Shown here piece after piece: positions 55,085-63,679 of a stretch of 64,000 nucleotides of DNA. Positions within the stretch are counted from its first letter, which is position 1. Every line of letters starts with the position of its first letter. The notes under the pieces were generated by a model, which was not told the DNA's origin, did not search any database, and saw only the letters and a list, made by a program, of their open reading frames with translations. This stretch comes from Asanoa hainanensis (GTDB lineage Bacteria > Actinomycetota > Actinomycetes > Mycobacteriales > Micromonosporaceae), in the NCBI RefSeq assembly GCF_900188485.1, contig NZ_FZPH01000027.1:1-64000 (forward strand), given 5' to 3'. The position numbers and the translations under genes were made by a program.

Positions 55085-55599
55085 CCGTCGGCCACCTCGC
55101 GGATCGCGGCGACGATCCCCGCGTACGCGCCGCACCGGCAGAGGTTGCCGCTCATCCGCTCGCGGATCTCGTCGTCGTCGAGCTCCGGCGCGGCCACCAG
55201 GTCGGCGCTGACCCAGCTCGGCAGCCCACCCGCGACCTCGGCGAGCATGCCGACCGCGGAGCAGATCTGCCCCGGGGTGCAGTAGCCGCACTGGAACCCG
55301 TCGTGGGCGATGAACGCCCGTTGCAACGGGTGGAGCTCGTCGCCGTCGGCCAGGCCCTCGACGGTGGTCACCGCGCGACCCTCGACGGCGACCGCGAGCA
55401 GCAGGCAGCTGTTGGCCCGCTCGCCGTCGACCAGCACCGTGCAAGCGCCGCACTGGCCGTGGTCGCAGCCCTTCTTGGTGCCGGTGAGGCGCAGGTGCTC
55501 GCGGAGGGCGTCGAGCAGGGTGGTCCGGTTGTCCAGGTTCACGACCCGGTCCACACCGTTGACGCGCAGCACGACCTCGCCGCGCAGCTGGTCGGTCAA
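55081..55599 (-). CDS. 2Fe-2S subunit of the molybdenum hydroxylase (YagT type)
   Basis: The 172-residue protein has a plant-type ferredoxin cluster motif (CDHGQCGACTVLVDG with a fourth Cys in ANSCLLL) and a second helical 2Fe-2S domain (GFQCGYCTPGQ, SGNLCRCGAY). VNGVDRVVNLDNRTTLLDALREHL begins the fold. No ATG or GTG fits; a TTG at 55599 with GGGAGA nine bases upstream is the best start. No Tat signal peptide is seen, unlike periplasmic YagT. First of the three enzyme genes. Confidence 0.9.
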   Translation of the reverse strand: MTDQLRGEVVLRVNGVDRVVNLDNRTTLLDALREHLRLTGTKKGCDHGQCGACTVLVDGERANSCLLLAVAVEGRAVTTVEGLADGDELHPLQRAFIAHDGFQCGYCTPGQICSAVGMLAEVAGGLPSWVSADLVAAPELDDDEIRERMSGNLCRCGAYAGIVAAIREVADG

Positions 55600-55649
55600 G
55601 GCCGTCTCCCGCGTCGCGGTTGTCTTCCTTACCTTTTCGACCCTACGCG

Positions 55650-56582
55650 CTAGACAGCGTTGGCGAGCCTGCGCCGGACGGCCAGCGCGAGCCCGGCCGA
55701 GACCACCAGCAACAGTCCGGCTTCGGCCGCCTGGAACCAGACATAGCGGTCGAGTGGTTGGTATACCGCCCGCTGCCGAAGCCCGGTGCGGGCCAGGCAT
55801 TCGGCGGTCGGGTAGGTGTTCGCCGGATCCGCACAGATCTCGCCGGCAGTCGCCGAGGTCACCTCCCGACCGTCGTTGTCTAGATAGGACACTCGATAGA
55901 GCCAACCAAGCTCGCTGGCCTCGGGCCACGGGTCGCGCACCATGTGCTCGGCCCCGGCCACCACGACCACCGGTGGGATCAGGTGTGGCCGCAGCGCGAC
56001 CAGGCCCACGAAGCCGAGCACCAGCACGACCACGGTCACCGCCACCGTCGTCATAACGCGGCGCAGGACCGCCCCTAGCGCGGTGCCGACGAGGAGCGCG
56101 AAGACCCAGGTCGCGGCCGGCAGCGCGCCCGCCTGGCTGAACAGCACGTCGTTGCCGAACGGCCAGTCGCCGCTCACGACGCCGAAGCGTGGCGCGGCCC
56201 ACCCGACAGCCGTGCCCACGGCCAGCCCGAACGCGGCGGCAGCGGCCACCACCAAACCCAGCTTGATGCCCAGCCAGCGGCGACGACTGACCGACTGCGT
56301 CAGCACCAGGCGGATGGTGCCCTGCTCGACCTCGCGGGCCAGCAACGGCGCACCCCAGAAGACACCGACCGCGAGCGGCAGCAGGTTGCCCACGAGGATC
56401 GCGGTGTCCCAGCGCGACTTGGCCAGGTTGTACGCGTCGCAGACACCGACCACGGTGCGGCACTCGTCGATCGCGGCCGGCACGCCCCAACCGATCCAGA
56501 GCAGATATCCGCAGTACGCGGCCGCGACCGCGGCGACGGCGAGCAGCTGCCAGCGGTGCTGGCGCCAGACGAGCCAGAGCAT
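55650..56582 (-). CDS. ABC transporter permease of a decayed drug/peptide exporter operon
   Basis: A 310-residue membrane protein with six or seven helices (WQLLAVAAVAAAYCGYLLW, PLAVGVFWGAPLLAREVEQG, WVFALLVGTALGAVLRRVMT). LVLTQSVSRRRWLGIKL after the second helix is a typical coupling segment of ABC-2-type permeases paired with GntR/YtrA-class regulators. The ORF itself is intact, but its ATPase and regulator next door are broken, so function is doubtful. Confidence 0.75.
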   Translation of the reverse strand: MLWLVWRQHRWQLLAVAAVAAAYCGYLLWIGWGVPAAIDECRTVVGVCDAYNLAKSRWDTAILVGNLLPLAVGVFWGAPLLAREVEQGTIRLVLTQSVSRRRWLGIKLGLVVAAAAAFGLAVGTAVGWAAPRFGVVSGDWPFGNDVLFSQAGALPAATWVFALLVGTALGAVLRRVMTTVAVTVVVLVLGFVGLVALRPHLIPPVVVVAGAEHMVRDPWPEASELGWLYRVSYLDNDGREVTSATAGEICADPANTYPTAECLARTGLRQRAVYQPLDRYVWFQAAEAGLLLVVSAGLALAVRRRLANAV

Positions 56583-56603
56583 GCGTGCGTCTCCAGAGGA
56601 TGG

Positions 56604-57360
56604 TCAGCGGGCGAGGGCGACCGGGCCGGGCAGCGCGCTCGCCTCGGGTGCGCCGAGGTAGCCGCGGACCAGCTCGTCGAGCGAGGGCGCCCGGACGCTC
56701 CAGGAAGGGCCGAACGTCTCGGTGGTGGCGCGGGTCAGCAGGTCGACCTGGCGTCCGGTGACGCCCTCGGTGATGACGGCGAGCCGGTCCGGCAGCAGGG
56801 CGCGCCGCTCGACCGGACCGCTGACCACCGCGTGCCCGGCGAGCAGCTCGTCGATCTCGCCGCTCACCTGGACGCGCCCGCGGTTGACGGCGACCAGCCA
56901 GTCGCAGGTGTCGACCAGGTCGGCGATGATGTGCGACGACAGGACGACCGTGGTGCCGTGCAGGGCGACGGTCTCCATCAGCAGAGCCATCACGTCGTGG
57001 CGGGCCAGCGGGTCGAGGCTGGCCAGTGGCTCGTCGAGCAGCAGCAGGTCGGGCCGTTTGGCCGAGGCGAGGACCAGCGCGCACTGCGCCCGCTGGCCGC
57101 CGGACAGCTGGCGGACCCGCCGGCGCAAAGATGCCCAGCCGGCCGAGCCGCTCGCGGGCGAGGGCGTCGTCCCAGCGCGGGTTGAGCTTGCGGCCGAAGG
57201 TGAGCAGGTCGCCGACCCGGAAACCCGGGTAGAGCGCGGAGTCCTGGGCCAGGTAGGCGAACCGGCCCAGGGACGCGGGGTCGTCGCGGACCGGCTCGCC
57301 GAACCGAAGCACCCTGCCGGCCGACGGCCGGATCCCCACCGTCTCGACCGCGGACCTCAT
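56604..57360 (-). pseudogene. ABC ATP-binding protein lacking Walker A and frameshifted
   Basis: Starting at ATG 57360, the product reads MRSAVETVGI and jumps to RPSAGRVLRFGEPV; the roughly 45 residues with the Walker A P-loop are missing. The sequence continues through LGRFAYLAQDSALYPGF (Q-loop) and NPRWDDALARERLGRLGIF. One extra base near 57127 then moves the frame before RRRVRQLSGGQRAQ (signature), LLLLDEPLASLDPLA (Walker B) and the rest. Without a P-loop it cannot hydrolyse ATP. The ATG overlaps the GntR remnant stop (ATGA). Confidence 0.85.
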
Positions 57361-57557
57361 GCGACGTCTTCCGCGACCTCGTGCCGGGCGGCCTCGAAGA
57401 GCGCCTCGACGTCTTCGCGGTCGAGGCCGGCCGCGTGCGCCGACCGCAGCCACGTCACGAGCTGGCGGTGGAGGCGGACGCGGTCGGCGGCGCCGACCCG
57501 GCCGAGCGTGCGCCGCACGAACGTCCCCGTGCCGGGCCGGCAGCCGGTCGGGCCGCC
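57357..57557 (-). pseudogene. C-terminal remnant of a GntR/YtrA-type regulator
   Basis: About 66 residues remain: GCRPGTGTFVRRTLGRVGAA (end of the winged helix, with the GTGTFV turn), then the C-terminal helix region LHRQLVTWLRSAHAAGLDRE and DVEALFEAARHEVAEDVA. The upstream HTH-coding part is missing; a stop lies just before HGGPTG. YtrA-class regulators are normally the first gene of such ABC operons. Confidence 0.75.
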
Positions 57558-57576
57558 GTGTCAACCCAAGATTCCC

Positions 57577-57589
57577 TACACTGTGCGCG
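57577..57589 (+). promoter_or_regulatory. Candidate leaderless -10 element
   Basis: TACACT (57577-57582) plus seven bases precede the ATG at 57590; no ribosome site is seen. Confidence 0.5.
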
Positions 57590-58408
57590 ATGGCGTCCCG
57601 GCGGTGGTTCGTGCTCGTCGCCTGGCTGCTCGCGGCCACGGCGCTGCTCGGTGGTTCGGTCGCGCCGCCCGCCCGCGCTGTTCGGCTGCTACAGCTCAAC
57701 CTGTGCGCCAGCGGGCAGGCCGGCTGCTACACCGGCCGGTCGATCGACGTGGCGGCGCGGGTCATCCGCGCCACGCGGCCCGACGTGGTCACGCTCAACG
57801 AGATCTGCGAGGGCGACATCGACACCCTCGGGTCGGTGCTCGCCGGCGTGCACGGCGGGCCGGTCGCCTCCGGGTTCCGGGCGGCGCCCGACCGCCCGTC
57901 CGGCGGGCCCACCCGGTGCGGTCGCAACGGCCAGGCGTACGGGATCGGCCTGATCGCCCGCGCGCCGACGACGCCGCACGAGGTGGTCGGTGGCGAGTAT
58001 CCCGTGCAGGACCCCGTCGACCCCGAGGAACGGGTCTGGCTGTGCCTGCTCGCCGCCGTCGACGTGTGCACCACCCACCTGGCCGGCTTCGACAGCGAGG
58101 CGGCGCTGCACCAGTGCCAGCACCTGTTCGGCGTCACGCTGCCGGCGCTGCACCGACGGGCCGGCTACCGCCCGACGATCGTGGCCGGCGACCTCAACCT
58201 CCGCTACGGCGCGCCGCCCGACCTGCGGCCGTGCATCCCCGCGGGCTACCGGTGGCTCGGCGACGGCGCCCTGCAGCACGTGCTCGCCACTCGCGACCTG
58301 GCGGAGCCGACCACGCGCCCGGTCGATCTGGACCGCAGCACCGACCATCCCGGCCTGCTGGTCACGGTCGGGCTGACCAACGGCGGCAGCGGCACCGGCG
58401 CGACCTGA
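57590..58408 (+). CDS. Secreted endonuclease/exonuclease/phosphatase-family protein
   Basis: A 272-residue protein with a Sec signal peptide (LVAWLLAATALLGGSVAPPARA, cut near residue 30). The EEP fold shows the expected metal and catalytic positions: RLLQLNLCAS, LNEICEGDID, VVAGDLNLRYG-like TIVAGDLNL and the C-terminal STDHPGLLVTV. It has many Cys residues, likely paired after secretion. It could be a nuclease or phosphodiesterase; specificity is not evident. Probable leaderless start. Confidence 0.85.
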   Translation: MASRRWFVLVAWLLAATALLGGSVAPPARAVRLLQLNLCASGQAGCYTGRSIDVAARVIRATRPDVVTLNEICEGDIDTLGSVLAGVHGGPVASGFRAAPDRPSGGPTRCGRNGQAYGIGLIARAPTTPHEVVGGEYPVQDPVDPEERVWLCLLAAVDVCTTHLAGFDSEAALHQCQHLFGVTLPALHRRAGYRPTIVAGDLNLRYGAPPDLRPCIPAGYRWLGDGALQHVLATRDLAEPTTRPVDLDRSTDHPGLLVTVGLTNGGSGTGAT

Positions 58409-58424
58409 GCCGCCCGCACGGGCG

Positions 58425-58436
58425 TACTATCCGGCA
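58425..58436 (+). promoter_or_regulatory. Candidate leaderless -10 element
   Basis: TACTAT (58425-58430), then CCGGCA and the ATG at 58437. Confidence 0.55.
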
Positions 58437-59069
58437 ATGGCGCTCCTGCACAAAGCCACCCTGACCCCGACGAAACTCGAACTGATCGCGGGCTGGCTGC
58501 CCGGCCGGCGGTGGCACGCGAGCTCCGCCGGTGAGCTCGAGCGCGTCTCCGCGTTCCGGTTCGACGACCCCGCCGGCGCCGTGGGCATCGAGACCTTGCT
58601 TGTCCGGTTCGGCACCGGTCCGGTGCACCACGTACCCCTCACCTACCGTGACGCGCCGTTGCCCGGTTGCGACGCCTGGCTGCTCGGCACGATGGAGCAC
58701 TCCGTGCTCGGCAAGCGCTGGGTGTACGACGCCGCCGGCGACCCGGTCTACCTCGCCGCCCTGGCCGGCGCGATCATCACGGGCACCGGCGAGGCCGAGG
58801 AGCTCATCGACGTCGACGGCGCCGGCACGCTGCAGCGACGCGAGCCGGCGATGACGGCCCGGGGCACCGGCGTGCCCGACCGCGCCGCGCCCACGGTCGA
58901 GGAGATCCGCCGCATCGAGGAGCACGGCGATCACACTGTGGTCCACGTGGGGTCGTTACGCATCGTCATCCTGCGCCGAATCACCGACGGTGACCTTCCA
59001 CCCGCCGCACTCACGGGCCGTTGGGACGAACAACCGGAAGTTATCTTGGCGTATCTTTCGAACGGTTGA
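58437..59069 (+). CDS. Stand-alone maltokinase N-terminal cap-like protein
   Basis: A 210-residue cytoplasmic protein. Starting ALLHKATLTPTKLELIAGWL and continuing RRWHASSAGELERVSAFRFD, it matches the Mak_N_cap domain (PF18085) that caps the kinase lobe of maltokinases, but no kinase domain follows. Later blocks (VPLTYRDAPLPGCDAWLLG, EHSVLGKRWVYDAAGDP) are typical of the stand-alone actinobacterial family. Its function is unknown; maltose/trehalose metabolism is a guess. Its start appears leaderless. Confidence 0.8.
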   Translation: MALLHKATLTPTKLELIAGWLPGRRWHASSAGELERVSAFRFDDPAGAVGIETLLVRFGTGPVHHVPLTYRDAPLPGCDAWLLGTMEHSVLGKRWVYDAAGDPVYLAALAGAIITGTGEAEELIDVDGAGTLQRREPAMTARGTGVPDRAAPTVEEIRRIEEHGDHTVVHVGSLRIVILRRITDGDLPPAALTGRWDEQPEVILAYLSNG

Positions 59070-59130
59070 CACGGATCGATCTGTGGACTGATGTAGGACC
59101 CAGCGTCCTTCGATGTCCGCAGGAGGTTCC

Positions 59131-61254
59131 ATGTCCAACAGACGGATCTGGGTGGCCGGCGCCACCGCAGCCGTTCTGACCGTCGGGCTGCTCGCCCCGT
59201 CCGGGTCGAGCATCGCCGCCCCGCCCGACACCGCCAAACCCGTCACCGGCCCGGCCGTCAAGCTGGCCACGGGCGAGACCGCGCTCGTCCGGTTCCGGCT
59301 ACCCAACGAGGCCATGCTGCGCGACCTGGTCGCCAGCGGCGCCGACGTCGCCGCCCGGCCGCGCACCACGCTCGGTCAGGTGCAGGTCGACCTGGTCGTG
59401 ACCGACCAGGAACTGGCGGCGCTGACCGCCCGCGGCGCCGTGGCCACCCAGCTCATCCAGACCGCGTCCGAGGGCTCGGCCCGGGTCGCGGCCAGCAAGG
59501 AGGCCGCCGGCGCCCGCGCCGCCCTGGCCGCCAACACCGACACTCTCCAGTTCCTCCAGACGTACTGGTGGACCACCGAGGGCCAGAGCTTCCTGGCGGT
59601 GCAGGTGGCGACGACGGCGACCGACGACCCGGACGTCGAGATCACCGTGACCTGGAAGACCGCCGACGGCACCACCGGCTCCTTCCCCCTCTCCCGCTTC
59701 GAGGACTCGGGCGAGTACCAGTACCACGTCGCGCTCCCCCAGCCCGTGCCGGCGCAGCCGGTGACGGTGACGGCCAGCTCCAGCCTGGGCGGCACCACCC
59801 GGGCGATCCGGCCGACGGCGTGGCCGGGCGCGGTCCCGCCGCCCACCCCGGCCGGCTACCAGCAGGACTTCATCGCCGCCTACATGACGCCGACCGACAT
59901 CCAGGCGCGCATCAAGCGGCTGGGCCGGCAGTACAAGAGCCTGGTCGACGTCATCGACCTGCCCAACAAGACGCAGGGCTACCGCCGCACCGCGGCCGCC
60001 TACGTCGGTGACCCGGCCACCGCCGCGATCGTCGTCGACTCGGTCAAGTTCGGCGACCAGAAGATGAACGGCGTCCAGGTCAAGACCGTCAACCCGGGCA
60101 AGAAGAACAAGCCGCTGAAGGCCACGTACAAAGACCGGGTCCTGACCGTCTCGCTCGCGACGGACAGCACCGGCGCGGTCATCAGCACCACCGACCAGGT
60201 CGCCGCGTTCATCGACGCCAGCTACCCGCAGGTGTTCAACGCGTTCGTCGAGGACGGCTCGGCCGGCAAGCTCATGCCGATCGCCGGCCCGGCCCGGCTC
60301 GACGACGGCCTCGACGGCACCGAGGTGTCGAAGAAGCCGTGGACGGTGCAGGCGCTGCGGATCGGCAAGGTCCGCGACGGCTCGAAGATCGGCGTCATGG
60401 CGTACTCGCAGGAGCACGCCCGTGAATGGGCCACCCCGCTGGTCACCCTGGAGTTCGCGGAGCGGCTGCTGGCCAACTACGCGACCGACGCGGAGACCCG
60501 CAGCCTGCTCGACAACGTCGACATCTTCGTGATCCCGATGGTCAACCCGGACGGCGCGAACTACGCGTTCAACGACTACAACTTCCAGCGCAAGAACCTG
60601 GTCAACCACTGCGAGGGAGCCCAGCGCGACCCGCGGCTGGCCAACTCGTGGGGCGTCGACATCAACCGCAACTACACCGTCGGTTCCTACTTCGACGGGT
60701 ACGTCGGCGGCAGCGCGAACTGCCTCTCGGGGACCTACAGCGGCACGTCCGAGCTGTCCGAGGCGGAGAGCGGCAACGTGATCGCGCTCGCCAAGGCACA
60801 CACGAACATCAAGTTCGCGATGAACGTGCACAGCTACGGTGGCTACTTCATGTGGCCCCCCGGCGCCTACAAGGCGGACGGCCGCGTCACCCTGCCGCGT
60901 CCGTCCATCGAGGAGTCGGCCTACTTCATGGACAGCGCCAAGCGCATCATCGGCGCCATCCGCAGCTCGCGTGGCACGGTGACCTGGCCGTCGTACACGG
61001 GTCCGGTCGCTGACGTGCTCTACTCCGCGGCCGGCAACTCGGCCGACCAGCTCTACTACGAGCTGGGCATCCTGGCCTGGGACTTCGAGGTCGGCAACGA
61101 CCTGTGGAACGCGGAGACCCAGGAGTGGGAGGGCGTCGGCTTCCAGCCGCCGTACGAGGAGGCACACGCCGAGTCGCAGGAGTACGCGTCCGGCCTGGTC
61201 GAGCTCGTCCGGGTCGCCCGCGACATGCAGGCCGACGGCGCGATCCAGCCGTAA
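59131..61254 (+). CDS. Secreted M14 family zinc carboxypeptidase
   Basis: A 707-residue protein with a signal peptide (WVAGATAAVLTVGLLAPSGSSIAA) and a large N-terminal propeptide-like region (to about 240). The M14 domain has zinc ligands in EHAREW (His429, Glu432) and NVHSYGG (His567), and the catalytic Glu in WDFEVGND (Glu653). DINRNYTVGSYFDG is also typical. It removes C-terminal residues from extracellular peptides. ATG at 59131 follows AGGAGG; an ATG at 59113 is less suited. No C-terminal domain follows. Confidence 0.92.
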   Translation: MSNRRIWVAGATAAVLTVGLLAPSGSSIAAPPDTAKPVTGPAVKLATGETALVRFRLPNEAMLRDLVASGADVAARPRTTLGQVQVDLVVTDQELAALTARGAVATQLIQTASEGSARVAASKEAAGARAALAANTDTLQFLQTYWWTTEGQSFLAVQVATTATDDPDVEITVTWKTADGTTGSFPLSRFEDSGEYQYHVALPQPVPAQPVTVTASSSLGGTTRAIRPTAWPGAVPPPTPAGYQQDFIAAYMTPTDIQARIKRLGRQYKSLVDVIDLPNKTQGYRRTAAAYVGDPATAAIVVDSVKFGDQKMNGVQVKTVNPGKKNKPLKATYKDRVLTVSLATDSTGAVISTTDQVAAFIDASYPQVFNAFVEDGSAGKLMPIAGPARLDDGLDGTEVSKKPWTVQALRIGKVRDGSKIGVMAYSQEHAREWATPLVTLEFAERLLANYATDAETRSLLDNVDIFVIPMVNPDGANYAFNDYNFQRKNLVNHCEGAQRDPRLANSWGVDINRNYTVGSYFDGYVGGSANCLSGTYSGTSELSEAESGNVIALAKAHTNIKFAMNVHSYGGYFMWPPGAYKADGRVTLPRPSIEESAYFMDSAKRIIGAIRSSRGTVTWPSYTGPVADVLYSAAGNSADQLYYELGILAWDFEVGNDLWNAETQEWEGVGFQPPYEEAHAESQEYASGLVELVRVARDMQADGAIQP

Positions 61255-61267
61255 GCACCCCTGTCAC

Positions 61268-61307
61268 GGAGCGGCCCCCGGTCAACGCCATGACCGGGGG
61301 CCGCTCC
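61268..61307. terminator. Bidirectional hairpin terminator
   Basis: A perfect 17-bp stem (GGAGCGGCCCCCGGTCA, 61268-61284, with 61291-61307) and 6-nt loop lie between the convergent carboxypeptidase and PhyH genes. Confidence 0.9.
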
Positions 61308-61312
61308 CTGTC

Positions 61313-62245
61313 CTAGCGGTAGTTCGGGTGGCCCGCCGCCGCCAGCCGGCGGCGCTCCTCGACGGCCTGGGCGTCGTAGGCGCCGGCCGAGTCCGGGACG
61401 ACCCGCTCGCGCGGGCCCGTGGGGACGAAGTCGTAGCTGTCGACGCCGAGCGCGCGCAGCACGGCCTGCTCGACCAGCGAGTGGTCGGCGGGGTCGGGCC
61501 GGTTGAACCTCATCGGCTCGGCGAGGAACAGCGTCGAGTTGGTGATGAACCGCGGCACCCGCAGCGCGTTCTCGGACTTGGCGTGCACCACGAAGGGGTG
61601 CAGCAGGTAGACGTCACCGACCGTGCCGGTGGCCTCCACGTACTCGTGGCACTGCCCCGCCAGGTCCTGATAGTCGAAGACCGTCGCGTCGCTGTGCCCG
61701 TTCGGCAGCACGCCCTCCGGGTGGTCGGCGAGGAAGCGGGCGACGGGCGCGACCGAGTCCGTGGTGACGAACGTCGGGCCGCCCTCGTGCACCACGTCGG
61801 ACCAGAGCACGATGGCCAGCAGCCCCTGCTCGGGCGAGTCGAGGTAGTGCCGGAACCAGCTTCCGTCGACGTGCCAGCCGGGGGTGGCCGGCGACGGCGG
61901 CTGCCACGGGCCTTCGGTCTCCTGGCGCAGGTTGACGATGAACGCGTCGGTCCACGGGAACGGGTTCTTCGCCGCGGTCAGCCGGTCGGCGCCGCCGACC
62001 AGCTCGCAGGCGGCCTGCCAGGCCTTGGGCGCGAACGTGCTGACGTCGATGTCCTCGTGCGCGGCCATGTGCACGGACGCCTTGGCCCAGGTGGCGGGGT
62101 CGTCGGCACGGTAGCCGAGGCGGTCCCAGATGTAGCGGGTGCGGGACTCGGCCTCCTCGGCGCTGAAGCAGCCCGTGAGCTTGACGTATCCCTTGTCGAG
62201 GAACTGCGCGCGGTCTTCGGCGGTGAGCACTTCGGTGGGTGACAT
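61313..62245 (-). CDS. Phytanoyl-CoA dioxygenase (PhyH) family Fe(II)/2-oxoglutarate enzyme
   Basis: A 310-residue double-stranded beta-helix oxygenase. The iron ligands are seen in GWHVDGSW (His about 125, Asp about 127) and HPFVVHAKS (distal His); the 2-oxoglutarate Arg is likely in the following LRVPRF segment. The C-terminal tail is longer than in short PhyH proteins. Substrate unknown. It is divergent from a GH16 gene, and its upstream region holds a TGAACCGGTTCA palindrome, which suggests shared sugar-linked control. Confidence 0.88.
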   Translation of the reverse strand: MSPTEVLTAEDRAQFLDKGYVKLTGCFSAEEAESRTRYIWDRLGYRADDPATWAKASVHMAAHEDIDVSTFAPKAWQAACELVGGADRLTAAKNPFPWTDAFIVNLRQETEGPWQPPSPATPGWHVDGSWFRHYLDSPEQGLLAIVLWSDVVHEGGPTFVTTDSVAPVARFLADHPEGVLPNGHSDATVFDYQDLAGQCHEYVEATGTVGDVYLLHPFVVHAKSENALRVPRFITNSTLFLAEPMRFNRPDPADHSLVEQAVLRALGVDSYDFVPTGPRERVVPDSAGAYDAQAVEERRRLAAAGHPNYR

Positions 62246-62268
62246 CCACGTCTCCTTGGGGATGGATT

Positions 62269-62280
62269 TGAACCGGTTCA
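62269..62280. promoter_or_regulatory. LacI-type operator TGAACCGGTTCA (copy 1)
   Basis: A perfect 12-bp palindrome with central CG, 24 bp upstream of the PhyH ATG. LacI-family operators usually have this central CG symmetry. Confidence 0.7.
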
Positions 62281-62333
62281 GATGTCGTCGCTCAGCCTAG
62301 CCCGGGCGGTGCGCGCTGTGGTAGATAGAACGC

Positions 62334-63671
62334 ATGGAATCTTCTGAACCGGTTCACACGCATCGACCGCGCGGGCGCCCCCTCCGCGCGCTCGTGGCCG
62401 TGGCCGGCGCCGCCGCCCTCGTCCTCGGCGCCGCCCAACCGGCCTCGGCCGCACCCCGGGTGACGCTCGCGGTCGCCGCGCCCACCTCCGGCACCACCGT
62501 CCACGACACCACCGAGCTGCGGTTCACCGGCAGCAACCTCGCGACCGTACGGGTCTACCGGCTCGCCCACCTGGTCGCGACGGCCACCGTCAACGCCGAC
62601 GGGACGGCCGCCACCGCCCAGGTCGACACCACCGCGTTCCGCGACGGGCCGGTCGTGCTCAGCGCTCTCGCCTGGGGCCGCGGGTCACCGCTGCCGCGCG
62701 CCACCGCGGTGCTCCTGGTCCGGGTCGACAACGCCGCGACCGACCAGCACCCGGCCGGCTACAGGCTGGTCTACGGCGACGAGTTCGGCGGTTCCCGGTT
62801 GGACCGCGACAAGTGGTGCACGCGCTACATGTACGACGGCGGCACCGAGTCGGCCGCCGAGCAGGCGACGATCGACCCCAGCTGCCTGGGCCGCGACCCG
62901 GTCACCGGCACGACCCTCGGCACCCTCGACACGCTGGGCGGCAACGGGACCGCGCCCGGCCAGGAGGCGCAGGTCTACCGGGACGTCAACGCCGACGGCA
63001 AGCGGATGCACACCGTGCAGGACGGCTACCTCAGCCTGCACGCGACCGCGACCCGGCTCGACCAGCCCTACCTCAGGTACGAGTCGGCGATGATCCGCAG
63101 CAAGCGGGAGTTCCTGCCGACGGAGCAGCACCCGCTCTACCTCACCACCCGGGTCCGGCTGCCCGACGTGGTCGGCAGTTGGCCGGCGTTCTGGCTCGCC
63201 GGCGGCTACGGCGACGGGCACGTCCGGCCGCCGTGGCCGCCCGAGATCGACATCCTGGAAGCCCCGTACAACAAGGGCGGCAACGGCGCCGACGTGCTGT
63301 GGACGGCGGTGCAGACCTACTACGACCACGACGAGTTCCCGAACGGCCCGCCGCAGGGCCCGGTCCGGACCACGTACGCCCACCCGTCCTTCGACGGCAA
63401 CGCCTTCCACGCGGACTCGTCGATCCGGTCGCGGTGGATCGAGGTCGCGGCCGAGTGGACGCCGACGAGCGTCTGCTGGTACCTGGACGGGCTCAAGCTC
63501 GCCTGCAAGGACTACAGGTGGGTAGCCAACGCCGGCCCGCAGGACACCACCCCGGCCACGTTGCTGCTCAACCTCGCGGTGGGCGGCCCGTGGGCGGGCG
63601 CCGACGGCGTCGACGCCACGAAGTTCCCGATGACGTACGACATCGACCACGTCCGCGTCTACCGCAAGTAG
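62334..63671 (+). CDS. Secreted GH16 family beta-glucanase-like enzyme
   Basis: A 445-residue protein with a signal peptide (LRALVAVAGAAALVLGAAQPASA), an N-terminal beta-sandwich (about 40-135) and a GH16 domain starting YRLVYGDEFGGSRLDRDKW. The catalytic signature EIDILE gives Glu304, Asp306 and Glu309. The domain ends in YDIDHVRVYRK. GH16 acts on beta-1,3- or mixed-linked glucans, agar or carrageenan; laminarinase activity is most likely. ATG at 62334; a second operator copy overlaps codons 4-8, so transcription probably starts very close to the start codon. Confidence 0.9.
   Translation: MESSEPVHTHRPRGRPLRALVAVAGAAALVLGAAQPASAAPRVTLAVAAPTSGTTVHDTTELRFTGSNLATVRVYRLAHLVATATVNADGTAATAQVDTTAFRDGPVVLSALAWGRGSPLPRATAVLLVRVDNAATDQHPAGYRLVYGDEFGGSRLDRDKWCTRYMYDGGTESAAEQATIDPSCLGRDPVTGTTLGTLDTLGGNGTAPGQEAQVYRDVNADGKRMHTVQDGYLSLHATATRLDQPYLRYESAMIRSKREFLPTEQHPLYLTTRVRLPDVVGSWPAFWLAGGYGDGHVRPPWPPEIDILEAPYNKGGNGADVLWTAVQTYYDHDEFPNGPPQGPVRTTYAHPSFDGNAFHADSSIRSRWIEVAAEWTPTSVCWYLDGLKLACKDYRWVANAGPQDTTPATLLLNLAVGGPWAGADGVDATKFPMTYDIDHVRVYRK
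62345..62356. promoter_or_regulatory. LacI-type operator TGAACCGGTTCA (copy 2)
   Basis: Identical to copy 1, at a 76-bp centre-to-centre distance, located inside the GH16 5' coding region (from base 12 of the gene). Such a site would block elongation or initiation at a leaderless promoter. Confidence 0.7.
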
Positions 63672-63679
63672 GTGCCGTA

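Noticed and set aside
55600-57699. Continuous 872-codon minus-strand frame joining the 2Fe-2S protein to sequence beyond the ABC genes
   Set aside because: Only its ends carry real protein blocks (2Fe-2S domain and ABC N-terminal piece). The middle is antisense-like Arg/Gly text, and the permease uses another frame.
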